In this document: one piece after another, positions 20,690-30,800 of the stretch
Numbering within the stretch: the first letter of the stretch is position 1
Layout: every line of letters begins with the position of its first letter
The notes under the pieces: model-generated
Seen by the model: only the letters and a program-made list of their open reading frames with translations
Told to the model about the DNA's origin: nothing
Database searches by the model: none
Translations under genes and position numbers: made by a program
Source of the DNA: Diplonema japonicum
Taxonomy: Eukaryota > Euglenozoa > Diplonemea > Diplonemida > Diplonemidae
Assembly: GCA_964019335.1 (NCBI GenBank)
Contig: OZ025730.1
Location: 124,001-188,000, forward strand
Length of the DNA stretch: 64,000 bases
Reading direction: 5' to 3'

Positions 20690-21142
20690 CTATGTGGGTT
20701 GTTCCGACTCAGGCAAAATGTAGCCCCGCACAGAAACGCTTTCGGAGGAGGGTTCAGTGGGGCAGTCCAGGCGAAAGCAAGCATGAACAACAGCGTCGGT
20801 GTGCAGATGGCGAAGTGACACCTCACACCACCAATAGATAACGCCTTCTTCTTCAGGGGCTGATAGTAGCTGAGTCTTCCAGTAGGAAGTGTTGTCCACA
20901 ACGCAGTTTCGCAGCGTGGGCTCTTCGTCGTCCGTGTCGTCCTCTTCCTCTTTGAGGAACTCCGTGACTATTTTTAGGTCCTCTCCTTCTGCATCTGCGG
21001 GAACGCATCCCCCACATGTCAACACATCATTAGGAGCAATGAATGTCCACTTTAGTTCTGTGGCACCTGATTTCTTCGACAGCCCACCCTGTGAAGGATC
21101 ATGCGTCATTCCCCGTGAAGAAGGGCTTGTCGTGTTGCCCAT
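20690..21142 (-). CDS. Hypothetical protein with N-myristoylation signal, 150 aa
   Basis: The N-terminus MGNTTSPS fits the N-myristoyltransferase consensus (Gly2, Ser/Thr6). The rest is acidic (EEEDDTDDEEP, ~68-78), with two aromatic segments (LKWTFIAPND; VIYWWCEVSLRHLH) and several Cys. No transmembrane helix is seen. It probably sits at a membrane face through the lipid; function unknown. An A-rich leader precedes the ATG. Confidence 0.62.
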   Translation of the reverse strand: MGNTTSPSSRGMTHDPSQGGLSKKSGATELKWTFIAPNDVLTCGGCVPADAEGEDLKIVTEFLKEEEDDTDDEEPTLRNCVVDNTSYWKTQLLSAPEEEGVIYWWCEVSLRHLHTDAVVHACFRLDCPTEPSSESVSVRGYILPESEQPT

Positions 21143-21895
21143 TTATTTTTTCTTTTTTTTTTCTTTTTTCTGTTCGCTGCTGTACGGTTTTTTTAAAAAA
21201 AAAAAAAGGCGATGGATTGGAAGAAACAAAAAAAAAAAAAGAAACAAAAAAGAAAAAGAGCAAACGGTTCGCATTTTTTTTTGAAAGAAAAAAAAAAAAG
21301 GAAGGGAGGAGAGGAAAAAAAAAGGAGAAGAAAAAAAAGAGGGGTAAAAAAAAACTCAATAAAACAGGGACTTCAATGGACACGTTATAGGAGAAAAGGG
21401 TGAGAAGAAATAAAAATGGGGGGGGTAATTTCGCACAAAAGAATCCTTCTTAACCAGCAACAGAGTCAAGAGCCCTTCTTCTCCCGTAGACGCCACTGTC
21501 AGTTAACCTGCCCTCGCAGGGCAAGCCATTCGCTGGCTGAAAACAACCGCAAAAACAAAGTGACAGTAGCTCTATCAGGAGAGAAAGCAAAAGGGGCAGC
21601 TTAGTTGAAAGAAGATACTTAAAATAATAAAATAAAATAAAAGGAGGGAATCGCACTTTTTGGAGGAGCTTTTTTTTCTTTTTAAAAAAAAGAAGTTGAA
21701 TCAACACAAATAAAAGGGCAGGCGCCTCATCTACGTATTCGATGTCCTTCTTCTTTTTTTTAAAAAAAAACATCATTCCGCATAGCGGAACAAGGGAAAG
21801 ATAACGAGAAAAGGGTTCGGGGAATTTGGATGGGAGAAAGGGGAAAACGTGTTTTTTTTTTTTTTTTGGCGAAGAAAAAATCTTCCGTTTCCCGT
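21143..21895. other. Spacer, homopolymer-rich
   Basis: A/T and purine strings; about 150 bp of mixed sequence at 21450-21610 has no supportable frame. Confidence 0.4.
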
Positions 21896-23512
21896 CTAGT
21901 TACAAGTACCCTGTTCGTTGTTGGAGCAAGTGCAATCCTGCTCTGGGCAGACGGCGGGGTCGACAGCGGTGGCGAAGTCCCAACCGATGCAATGGTAGCA
22001 GGTAATGGCGTTGAAGGGGTCGTACCTCCTCTTGGCCCTGAGCAGCCTGTTGTAGTTACCCATGCTGCCCCAGTAGCGCTCCTTCCAATCGTTGGCAGGG
22101 AAGTTGTGCTGCGGCTCGTTCCAGTACACCCAACCGGTCCCGAAGGGCTTGATGGTGCTCTCCCCCCAAGTGTCCATGTCTGACACCATCTGCAGTCTCT
22201 GTTCCACAGTAGCGCTGTCAGCCCATGTCCCAACGCAGGTGACTTGGATGTCCGCATTCCTCATTGCGGGCGAGATCGATGTCTCCTCCCCGTGCACGTC
22301 AAGCTCCTTCATCTTCCCCCCCAGAACAGAGGACTGCGTGCAGAACTTCGTCATTGGGATCGTTTCCGGCTTCAACACCCATGCCGTGGTGGTCTGGATG
22401 AGCTCCAGAGCCTTGTCAGCGGAGACAGACGTCGAGATCGTGTACTGGTTCCCGCCCGCAGAGGGTGCCAGGGCGTTCACAAGGTTGTAGTAAGTGTCCG
22501 TGTTGTTCTGCTGGCAGTTCCCTGGGAGCAGCCCCGGCACGCACCCCGGGAGGGTCGACAGCTTCGAGATGTGCTGGTCGCAGTCATCACCGTAGCAGAA
22601 CGACACCATGAAGACAGGGTTCCCGGGGATGAACCCCATCGTGAGGTAGTAACCACCTGCCTCCTTCGGCGCCTGCGAGATGAAGTTGTGGTATCCCTGC
22701 ATGATGGCAGCGGAGTGTTCAGGGGACTGGGGGAAGAATGCACCAAAGAAGGTGGTGACCTTCTGGGGGGTGGGGTGAAGCTTGAACGTCATGCTCACGG
22801 CGATCCCGTAAGCAGAGCCGCCGCTCCCACGGAGCGATCTGAAGAGCTCCCTGTGACGGTGCTCAGAGGCGGTGATGACCCTCCCGTTCGTGAGCACAAC
22901 ACGCATGGCAACAAGGTGGTCGGCACCGAGACCGGTCAGCCTGCTGAGGTAGCCGTGGCCGCCGCCGGTCGCCCATCCGTAGGGACCCACAGTGCTGTCC
23001 CCACCAGTTGCGATGGCCCACTCGCCGTAGGTTTCTTCCTTCACGAACTCTGTGATCTCACCGAATGTCTGCCCGGGACCCACCTTGATGTGCTTCTCCT
23101 CACCGGCATCGAGAAGGGTCTTCTCGTCGAACTGTGTCATCACAATGTGCACTGCGTTGTCGGCAATGTTCCTGACGTCCATGTGGTGCCCTGTGCTCAG
23201 CACGGAGATCCTCATGTTGTGCCACCTTGCGAAGCGCAGGGTCTTCTGGATGTCACGCACGCAGTTTGGGAACACGATCATCGCGGGCTGCGGGAGGTTC
23301 GTCCTCGTGCTGAAGGTGTACGGTGCGTACTCCGCATCACCCTTAACGTGCACTTCGCCCCTGATGAAGTGCTTGAACCACATGAACTGGCTGTCGCTGG
23401 GCCACAGCCACGTCCCTGGCAAACTGTACCTGTAACCGACGTGGTACCCTCCCCAAGCCTCAGCACCCCCTGCAAGGGCCATCAGCATGCTGGCAATCAG
23501 CAGAGCTTTCAT
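21896..23512 (-). CDS. Secreted FAD-linked oxidase, berberine-bridge-enzyme type, 538 aa
   Basis: A signal peptide (residues 1-19, cleavage after GGAEA) is followed by an FAD_binding_4 (PCMH) domain (~75-250) with PAMIVFPNCVRDIQKTLRFA, ISVLSTGHHMDVRN, GPGQTFGEI and TGGGHGYLSRLTGLGADH. The family usually attaches FAD through a His in an RSGGH motif; here it reads STGHH (108-110). The C-terminus has the BBE segment YWNEPQHNFPANDWKERYWG ... LRAKRRYDPFNAI. Such enzymes oxidise sugars or alcohols with O2; the substrate is unknown. Unlike most genes here, no poly(A) leader precedes the ATG, but a pyrimidine tract plus AG lies 24 bp upstream. Confidence 0.9.
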   Translation of the reverse strand: MKALLIASMLMALAGGAEAWGGYHVGYRYSLPGTWLWPSDSQFMWFKHFIRGEVHVKGDAEYAPYTFSTRTNLPQPAMIVFPNCVRDIQKTLRFARWHNMRISVLSTGHHMDVRNIADNAVHIVMTQFDEKTLLDAGEEKHIKVGPGQTFGEITEFVKEETYGEWAIATGGDSTVGPYGWATGGGHGYLSRLTGLGADHLVAMRVVLTNGRVITASEHRHRELFRSLRGSGGSAYGIAVSMTFKLHPTPQKVTTFFGAFFPQSPEHSAAIMQGYHNFISQAPKEAGGYYLTMGFIPGNPVFMVSFCYGDDCDQHISKLSTLPGCVPGLLPGNCQQNNTDTYYNLVNALAPSAGGNQYTISTSVSADKALELIQTTTAWVLKPETIPMTKFCTQSSVLGGKMKELDVHGEETSISPAMRNADIQVTCVGTWADSATVEQRLQMVSDMDTWGESTIKPFGTGWVYWNEPQHNFPANDWKERYWGSMGNYNRLLRAKRRYDPFNAITCYHCIGWDFATAVDPAVCPEQDCTCSNNEQGTCN

Positions 23513-23536
23513 GTTAATGTTGAAGTTTTGTTAAAC

Positions 23537-23572
23537 CTGAGAGGGTGGTGCGAGAAAATAGAAAATTCGATC
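23537..23572 (-). promoter_or_regulatory. Candidate splice acceptor before the FAD oxidase
   Basis: The coding strand reads TTTTCTATTTTCTCGCACCA then CCCTCTCAG, 24 bp before the ATG: a classic polypyrimidine-AG acceptor with no intervening ATG. Trans-splicing is inferred. Confidence 0.45.
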
Positions 23573-24447
23573 AAGGACTCAAATTAAACAGCGCTCGACC
23601 ACCACAGGCTCCAAGTGCACCATAAGGTACGTGGGGTGGTGCTTGTAGCTGATGGGGTGAGCTTCAACCTGTGCGGTGCCACCATTCAGATAGAGAAGAA
23701 AAAGAAATAGAAACGAAAACGAAATGACGGACCCACCAAATGTGTTTGCGCTGGGATGTCTTCTTTTCTTTTCCTTTTTTGTTTCCCCCCTTTTTTTTCT
23801 CTCTCTCTTCTCTCTTAAAAATATGGGAGGGGGTGTGAGCCAAGGAACAAAAAAAAGAAAATCTGAAAAAAAAGAGGTCTTTTTTAAGGGAATCTGCAGT
23901 AAGTGACAAATTGCCTAGGAAGTTAGAAAAGAAAGGTACGGAGTTAGTGAAAAGGAAATACGTGAAGCACTAGGCACCCAAATCTCCTTCGGGCACTTCT
24001 GCTAGGTACTCATTTGTCTCCCCTGCCAGAGTGTTTCGTGAAAGCAGACTTGAGCCCGTGGACCACACGTTTTACTCATTCGAAAAAAAAAAAAAAAAAA
24101 AAGAAGAAGAAAAGATTACTTGATGGATGAAGAAGTACTATAAATACCACCAAGCGGAGGAAACACATTTTCTTTTTGCGAAAAAATTACAAGAGATGTT
24201 TGTATAACTCATTATTTTCTACTAGAGAAGGAAAAGCAGAAAAAAAGGGGGGATTGAATGGGGGGGGGGGGGGGGGGGTCTGTGGGTACATTAATGCCTT
24301 ATTGCACGGATAGAAAGCAAATTGTATCCTGCGAAAGAAGAATTTGTGTAAGAAACCGCCAAACTTCTGTAGCCCAAATGGCATCCAACAGCGCCTAGCG
24401 ATTCTGAAAAAGTGAGGGGATTCATAAAAAAAAATTTTTTTTTTTAT
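23573..24447. other. Spacer without a supported gene
   Basis: A minus-strand stretch at ~23595-23690 could encode VEAHPISYKHHPTYLMVHLE and a stop, perhaps a gene remnant, but it is too short to call. Another short frame at ~24005-24080 is likewise unsupported. The rest is homopolymer, including an 18-base G run near 24262. Confidence 0.35.
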
Positions 24448-24496
24448 GAACTACATGTCTTTGTTGTTTGCACGAGCAAAAAAAAAAGGTTTTTAA

Positions 24497-25743
24497 CCCT
24501 TATCCGCCCAACGACTCATATATGAGTCGTCAATGGGGATGTTGTTCCCTGTGTCTATCCAAACCTGAGTCTCGGACCGGTTTCCATGAAAAAAAAAAAA
24601 AAAATGGAATGGAAAAATTTGGAAAATCTGCGTTAAATGCGCTATTTGTATCCGTCTGAAACTTCATAGCTTCAACCCAGAACGGGGCACCGAGACACTG
24701 GGCGACACCCAAAATATGGGTATTTTCTGATTTTCTCTTGACTTTTTCCCTATGAATTTCTTTTTGAGTCACTCGCAGGTCCTTATCAAAACAACAAGCC
24801 AGCACACAACAAACGTATTGGGCAGCCCCCAGCCTCAGGCTTTTTAGACCTGTTTGCCGGTGACGAGGCACCCGTATCTGACGAGGAGTCTGGTGAATCT
24901 CTATTTCTGACAAGGAGTATGATGAAGAACAGGGGGAAGAGGGAGAGGAGGAGGAAGGGGAAGAAGCAGCCTCTATCAAGGGGGATTTGACCGACTATTG
25001 GTCGGAAATGTCGAAGAACCGGTTCAAAGTGATCCTGCGGTACCTGCACCTTGCCAATCCTGCTGCCGGAGACAAAACCGACAAGCTGCGTCTGATCCGC
25101 CCGCCCATCGATCTCGTGAAAGGGAAATGGGTGAAGGCTCTGACTCCTGAACAAAATTTGTCAGTGGACCACCCCTCCGTCAGTTTGTCCCGACGAACGT
25201 AATCAATGGGGTGTTATTCTCAACGAAAGCAGCACGGGGTACTGCCCCGACATGATGGTGGGGTCGACACTACAGGGAAACACCAAAGATTGTTGTGGGA
25301 AGGCTCCTCTCCACATACGAGAACAAAGGTTATCATGTGTATATCGACAACTGGTATAACGGTGTTCAGCTCTTCCACGAGTTGAAGGGCGTGGGAATAC
25401 ACTGCTGTGGGGCGATTTGCAAAAATAGGCGGGGTCTGCCCAATGTAAGTGCCATGGAAGCAGGTAGCACAGGACAGGCCTGAAAGGGAAGACTTCTGAG
25501 TGCTGGTAAGGCTGAAATCACTGTTGTGGGGGCCACCTACTCATGACCCCTGAACATTGGCTTCTTATTGATCGAAATCACAAAATCTTTAGTGGAATGA
25601 ACGCAGATTTCAAATATCTTTCAAATGCGTACCTCGAACCAAAACATAACCTCAAGTCTTCAGCATGTCCGACCCATGCCAACAAGGGACCAAAATCGGG
25701 AAAATCCAAAAATCAATTCAACCCCCCCCTGGGCTGATAAGGG
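24497..25743 (+). mobile_element. Defective piggyBac element with TTAA target duplication
   Basis: The element begins CCCTTATCCGCCCAAC and ends GCTGATAAGGG, flanked on both sides by TTAA (24493-24496, 25744-25747): the hallmark of piggyBac insertion. A perfect 20-bp palindrome (ACGACTCATATATGAGTCGT, 24511-24530) lies just inside the left end. Inside are pieces of a DDE_Tnp_1_7 transposase. The element is too short (1247 bp) for a full transposase. Confidence 0.92.
24840..25483 (+). pseudogene. piggyBac (DDE_Tnp_1_7) transposase fragments
   Basis: Plus-strand pieces in different frames: an acidic N-terminal stretch, then YWSEMSKNRFKVILRYLHLA and LTPEQNLSVDHPSVS (around the first catalytic Asp) at ~24990-25185, then LLSTYENKGYHVYIDNWYNG and CGAICKNRRGLP (around the second Asp) at 25300-25440. 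The region between the two Asp blocks is largely deleted and the third Asp is not seen, so it is inactive. Confidence 0.85.
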
Positions 25744-25964
25744 TTAAAAAGCTGCGAAAGTTTTTTTTTTTGCTCGGCACAAGTTGCATATAGTTTTTAA
25801 AATATCATTTTTTGAAAGATAAACATTTGTAACAAAAAAAAAAAGCCTATAATCCCCTATTATCCACCATGAATCATTAACCCCACACTATGCAATTAGA
25901 TTGAATCTATATTTCTAGCGGTGGTTACTCGTGTTTTTTTTTTTTTTTTTTTTTCTCTTTTTTA

Positions 25965-27194
25965 TTATAAAATGATTGCCGTCCATTCAGTGCTGATCGA
26001 CCGACAGGTGTCCGGCACCAAAGATTTGCGGTTTTTCACACGAAAGTTAATGCCCTGTTCTTGAGCTAGCCGCTTTATCTCCATCATGCTGCCTCCTGTA
26101 GCTTTCTCCATGTCACAGCTTCTTGATTCAAACACAACACGGATGCGTCCCTTCTCCTCGAACACCGCATCTCTGTCGTCAACTGAAATGAACTCCTTGA
26201 AATCTTCGTTGAAGACCTCAAGCCTGCGTACCAAGAGCTCCCCCCCTTTCGAAAACACCTTTGTTGCAGCCAACCGAACCTCCTCTGCTCCTGCACCTGC
26301 TCCCACGCAGATTTTCCTCTTCCACTCTTCCCCGTTGAGGCTCCCAACGGCAAGAAGAACAATTGTCCCTTCCGTTCGCTGAAGAACCTCAGAAGAAGTT
26401 GGCCGATCCACAGGATCCTTGGAGAGGAGGTTGAGAACCACCTCTGAAAGATGCGTTCCTATGATAGCAGGAAGCTGTACTTGAAGCTTGCTCATCACGA
26501 GCTTCCAATTCACCAGAAGGTATTTAAAAAAAAGTTTCTTCCATTTCTCTTGTATCACCACTTGACACATTGTTACCCCAAGAGCCCACATGTCCACTTT
26601 GTTGGTGTAGCCGTTCTTTGATCTGTAGTCGGGTGCCATGAACGCAGGTGTTCCTGCAATGGTGCTGTCTGTCCCATTCTTAAGGGACACTTCTCTTGTC
26701 AAGCCTAGGTCTGCCAATATAAACCTCATTTCATCAGAATTACCAGGTGGTGCATCTACCATGATGTTATGGGGCTTTACGTCACCGTGGATGAAACCTT
26801 CGTTGTGAATGTACTCAAGGGCATTTGACATGTCCCGCAAGAGTCTCGCTGCGTTCTTTTGAGAGAGGGGTCCCTCCGTCTCCACGAGGGAGGCGAGGTC
26901 ACCTCGTGCGTACAGGGGCATCACGATGTGGACCCGCAGTACTACCTCAGAAGGGTCCTGTTGGTTTATCGTCTCGAAGTAGTCGAGGCACGGGACGAGG
27001 TTTTTGTGGCTCAGTTTCAGCATGTGCTGCACCTCCTTCACGTTCTGCTTGTGCTTTCTTTCGGTGGTTGCCTCCAAATTCTTCATAGCGAATGTGCTCC
27101 CATCTGCCCTCCTCTCTGCCTTGTACACCGACCCCTGCCCGCCAGACCCGAGGCGCTCCATTTGCTCATACTTCTGAATATTCACGGATTGCAT
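25965..27194 (-). CDS. Ser/Thr protein kinase, 409 aa, atypical motifs
   Basis: The kinase domain spans ~9-275: glycine loop GSGGQG (16-21), VAIK-type Lys38 (FAMKN), catalytic loop HGDVKPHN (136-143), metal site DLG (162-164) in place of DFG, and APD in place of APE. The catalytic Asp138 and Lys140 are kept, so activity is likely. The kinase is closest in feel to the NEK/ULK-like groups, not assigned. The C-terminal part (~280-360) has TIVLLAVGSLNGEEWKRKI ... FKEFISVDDRDAVFEEKGRI, resembling a ubiquitin-like or PB1-type fold, which would mediate pairing with a partner. That second domain is a guess. Confidence 0.88.
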   Translation of the reverse strand: MQSVNIQKYEQMERLGSGGQGSVYKAERRADGSTFAMKNLEATTERKHKQNVKEVQHMLKLSHKNLVPCLDYFETINQQDPSEVVLRVHIVMPLYARGDLASLVETEGPLSQKNAARLLRDMSNALEYIHNEGFIHGDVKPHNIMVDAPPGNSDEMRFILADLGLTREVSLKNGTDSTIAGTPAFMAPDYRSKNGYTNKVDMWALGVTMCQVVIQEKWKKLFFKYLLVNWKLVMSKLQVQLPAIIGTHLSEVVLNLLSKDPVDRPTSSEVLQRTEGTIVLLAVGSLNGEEWKRKICVGAGAGAEEVRLAATKVFSKGGELLVRRLEVFNEDFKEFISVDDRDAVFEEKGRIRVVFESRSCDMEKATGGSMMEIKRLAQEQGINFRVKNRKSLVPDTCRSISTEWTAIIL

Positions 27195-27299
27195 ATATTT
27201 TTCTCCCCTCCTTTTTTTTTTTTTTTTTCTTTTGTCATTTTTTTGGGTGTTGAAAAAAAAAAAAAAAAAAAGTTAACTAAAATTTGGACATCGATTTGT

Positions 27300-27635
27300 T
27301 CATGTAGTGGAATCGAAGTCCACCGGTTCCGTGCTTTGTCTAAACAAAGCACTGGAGTGTGGGGAGGGCAGTGGTACAGGGCTAGATGTGTTTTTCGGCG
27401 ATCCTCCTACAGACACAGCCGACAGTTTCCTCCCCACCGCTGGGAGGAGGTCCTCATTCACGATCTCCTCTGCGTAGTCTACCGACACTACGCCCTTGTT
27501 TATCCTGCGGTTCATCACCCTTTTCCAGTAGCTTCTCCTCACTACCACCACCAACAGAATTAAAACTACAACGGTCATCCCCACACTCCCGAGCACGAAG
27601 ACTAGCACAGTGTCATCCTTCGTTAATCGACCCAT
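27300..27635 (-). CDS. Small single-pass membrane protein, 111 aa
   Basis: One hydrophobic helix at ~9-32 (TVLVFVLGSVGMTVVVLILLVV, shown by VVVLILLVVVV) is followed by basic residues RRSYWKR, which predicts the C-terminal tail on the cytosolic side. The tail is Ser/Pro-rich. No family recognised. The start is the only ATG that includes the whole helix. Confidence 0.6.
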   Translation of the reverse strand: MGRLTKDDTVLVFVLGSVGMTVVVLILLVVVVRRSYWKRVMNRRINKGVVSVDYAEEIVNEDLLPAVGRKLSAVSVGGSPKNTSSPVPLPSPHSSALFRQSTEPVDFDSTT

Positions 27636-27868
27636 CTATATGGGGCCTGAGTTTTTTTATTTTTTTTTAAAACAGTTTTCTAACATCGGCAAAAAAGGAA
27701 GCAAAATGAAGAAAAAAAAGAAAATCTAAGAAGAGAGAGGACTAAGTAAAGGAAAGAAGAAAATCTATAGGGGGGGTAGGGAGGGAGGGAGGGAAGGAGT
27801 TAAACCAAAATAAAAATTCACTATGATAGGAACGAAGTGGTTAGCAACGGCCCGCCGCGGTGGCGTGC

Positions 27869-30800
27869 CTACCTTATGATGCTCCCCTTTTGGGGTCGTT
27901 CCCTGCTACCCACCGTAGTGCCTAGCTGTCGTTTATATCTTCCAATCCTTTCTTTCCGGTAATCTTCTCTCAGTCCTTTCAGCTTGGTCGCCGTCAGCCC
28001 CGATGCAAACAGGGCCCTCCTATCAAAGCCAACGACGTGGTCGCGGCCAATGGATCGTAGTGATCTCACGTTCTTGCATGACTGCGCCGGAAAAGCGCGC
28101 CTCCTCTTCTCCCTCATCCATGTCGCTTGCAGCGTATCCAGGATCCGCTTGATCCTCACCGCCTTCTTGTCGATGTCAATCGTCGTGTTGATGTTAACCC
28201 CCAGCGTCTTCTTCGTGTAGCACTCGAAGTCAATCGCCAGCTCGATCGCCGACACGGACGTTCCCTCCTCCGCCCACCGCAGCGCAGCCAGCCATCTCAG
28301 CACCTGATCACCATACTCCCTGAGCTGCGGGGTCAGCTTGAGCTTGTACAGTTCCACAACCTTTGGCGCCTCGAAACGCCTTCCTTGAGTCGTCACCACC
28401 CACGGCGGTTCCTTCTCAACCGCGAACCGCTTCACCGCCAGAGCATCGTCCCTGCGCCTCACCACCTCTGCCAAATACCTCTGCAGCCTCTCCAAACCGC
28501 GGAACACGACCTTCCTCGGGAGAATCCCGTGCAGCTCCAAACAGATCGGCCACCTTTCGCTCCTGACCAGACCGTTATATACCTCCTTCTTCTGCACCTC
28601 CAATGCGACCTCGCACTCCCAAAGCTGGTGTCGCAGCAACCTAACTGTGCTGCCCTTCGCAGCATCACAGACGTCGCAATTGAGCGTTCCCGCTGCTTTG
28701 TCCGTCCTCCCCCTATCCAGGTGGTCGGCTTCTTCCTCGCTCCCCTCACCTCCTTCCTCATCAGGTTCTTCAGGAGGGGAGAGTAAAACTTGTTTCGCAT
28801 ACGGGCTGAGGTACGGCACCGCCCCGGCGATTATCCTCCTCACCCGCCACGCTTCGAGCGGTCTGCGTGCGCTGGACTTCATCCAGTAAGCGTTCGTTGC
28901 AGGGGCCGCGCCCATCCCAAGCCCGGCCATCGTGCTTCGCGCCTTCACAATACCCGATGTCCTCATCCTCCGCAGAGCCTCCCTGAGGTCGTGCCCAGGA
29001 TTCTCTCCTCTGTGCCAGCTTGCCAGCCTTTCCCACTTCCATCCGATCGCCGGAAGCCACCTCAGGAGCACATTTCCCACGACCCCCCTCGGCCTCACCT
29101 GCCCAGAAGTTTCGTACGCCTGTGCCAACTGCGTCCATGCTGCCATTGCCCCGTCCTGCCTCAGCCAGCACCTCCTCAGCATCATCAAAGCACTGTATAC
29201 TACGGCACACAGCGGGTCCACCCGGTGCGCTCGCGCCAGGATTGACAGTACCACGTCTGGAGATCTTCCTCTGTAGTGGGGGCCCCACAGGCATTTCACG
29301 ATCGAGCCTTTAAGCTGACTGAGACTCCAGTCACTCGGCGGAGAGAAGCTCGAGCTGTATAGCAGTCCCGGCATAATATGAGTTCTGATGAGGCTCTCCT
29401 TCCTCTGAAAAGAGAGTTGGGTCGAAGCCAGCCTTTCCACCTTCTGTCTTGCAGTAACCGCGGCGTCGTTCCAGCTCGTGCCGCATGCTGTCGTGTTCAG
29501 CATAGTTCCCAAAGCCTTATGTTTGTCGACCTTGTTGAGCCTTACCTTCCTTCTTCTTCCGTCCACCTCACTACCGACGTGGATGATACACTTTCCGATG
29601 ACCACCGTCTTCCGTATATTCAACTCCATGCCCGTTATCGTACAGAACTCCATGACACCGTCCGTCGCCGCTTGTAGTGCCTCCCGCAACTTAGCCAGCA
29701 TGTAGGCGTCGTCCGCATAGGCTATCGTCACGAGGTCTCCACCGGCTTCCAGCGCCTTAAGCATGACCGCAATGAGCGCATTGATCATGATCACGGACAG
29801 CGGACACCCTTGCAGGATCCCATTGGTCACTCTGAAGGTTTCGCCCACCCCAAAGGGGTACTTGAACCGCCGCGTGATCTGTGAGTACATGCCCTCCATT
29901 GCGCACGCAATTCCCGGCTCGAGCCCAAGGCTCCGCATTAGCTCGAAGGTGAGCCGCTGCGGTACCAGGTCGAAGCATTTCGCAAAATCCAGAGCCACGC
30001 CCACCAGCTCCTTACCCTCCAACATCGCCTCTTCATACTGAGCTAGGAGGTCCAGTAGTGCCGTCTCCGTGCCCCGCCCCTTCCGAAAGCTGTGCTGTCT
30101 CTCGCAGATCCACCGTTCTTGCCACGGGAGAACCGTCCTCAGCCTGGCGCATGCCCACAGTCGATACACCGCGCTGGTGACAGTAATCGGTCTGTGGTCC
30201 AAGGGGCCGAGGCCTGCCCCCTTCGGTATTAGCGACACCAGGGCCGTACACATGGCTTCCGGCCACCTCCCCTCCCTCTCGATCAGGTTAAACAGGTCTG
30301 CCAGTCCGTCCAATACCCACCTGGGCAGCCTCTTCAGCTCTGCGTTGCGCCATCCGTCGACCCCACACGCGCCCCTAGGACGCTTGCGGCTCAGCACCTC
30401 CTGGAGCAGCCTCCCCGTAATCTCTGACCTCGGCATTTCCTGGTGCTGTATGTGTTCCTCGTACTTTTTCCTGAAATCGGAGAATTGCGGTTCTCGTCTT
30501 TCCGAGCAGAAGATCCCTTTCCACGCCTCCCTGAACACCTCGTCCATTTCTTGTGGGTCCGCCGTCACACCGTCCCCAGCGTCCACCGCCACTGACCTCT
30601 CGCATTGCGTTCCCCGCAGCAGCGCCGTGAGGTGCCTCCTACCCTCGTCCAGGTTCGAGACAATCGTTCTCTCGTAGGCCTCAGCCCGGCTACACTTCTG
30701 TTCCGTGCAGAGCGCGGCAATCTGTCTCCCCGCCACGTCACGCACTTCAGCGATAGCTTCCTCTGTGCTCTCCAAGGAGCCGTGCATGGGTACGGCGCAG

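Larger units (their letters stand above)
24448..25833 (-). repeat. Dispersed repeat, copy B, split by a piggyBac insertion
   Basis: 24448-24496 and 25744-25833 together align with 9181-9304: CTACATGTCTTTGTTGTTTG...TTTTTAA on the left and TTAAAAAGCTGCGAAAG...GCTCGGCACAAGTTGCATAT...GAAAGATAAA on the right. The 1.25-kb element between them sits exactly at the TTAA. Confidence 0.9.

Noticed and set aside
22244-23587. 447-codon plus-strand frame opposite the FAD oxidase
   Set aside because: GC-rich third positions of the real minus-strand gene open the opposite frame; the oxidase has domain motifs, this has none.
26518-26540. Possible intron in the kinase (GGTATTTAAAAAAAAG)
   Set aside because: That pattern is on the plus strand; the kinase reads minus and its frame is uninterrupted.
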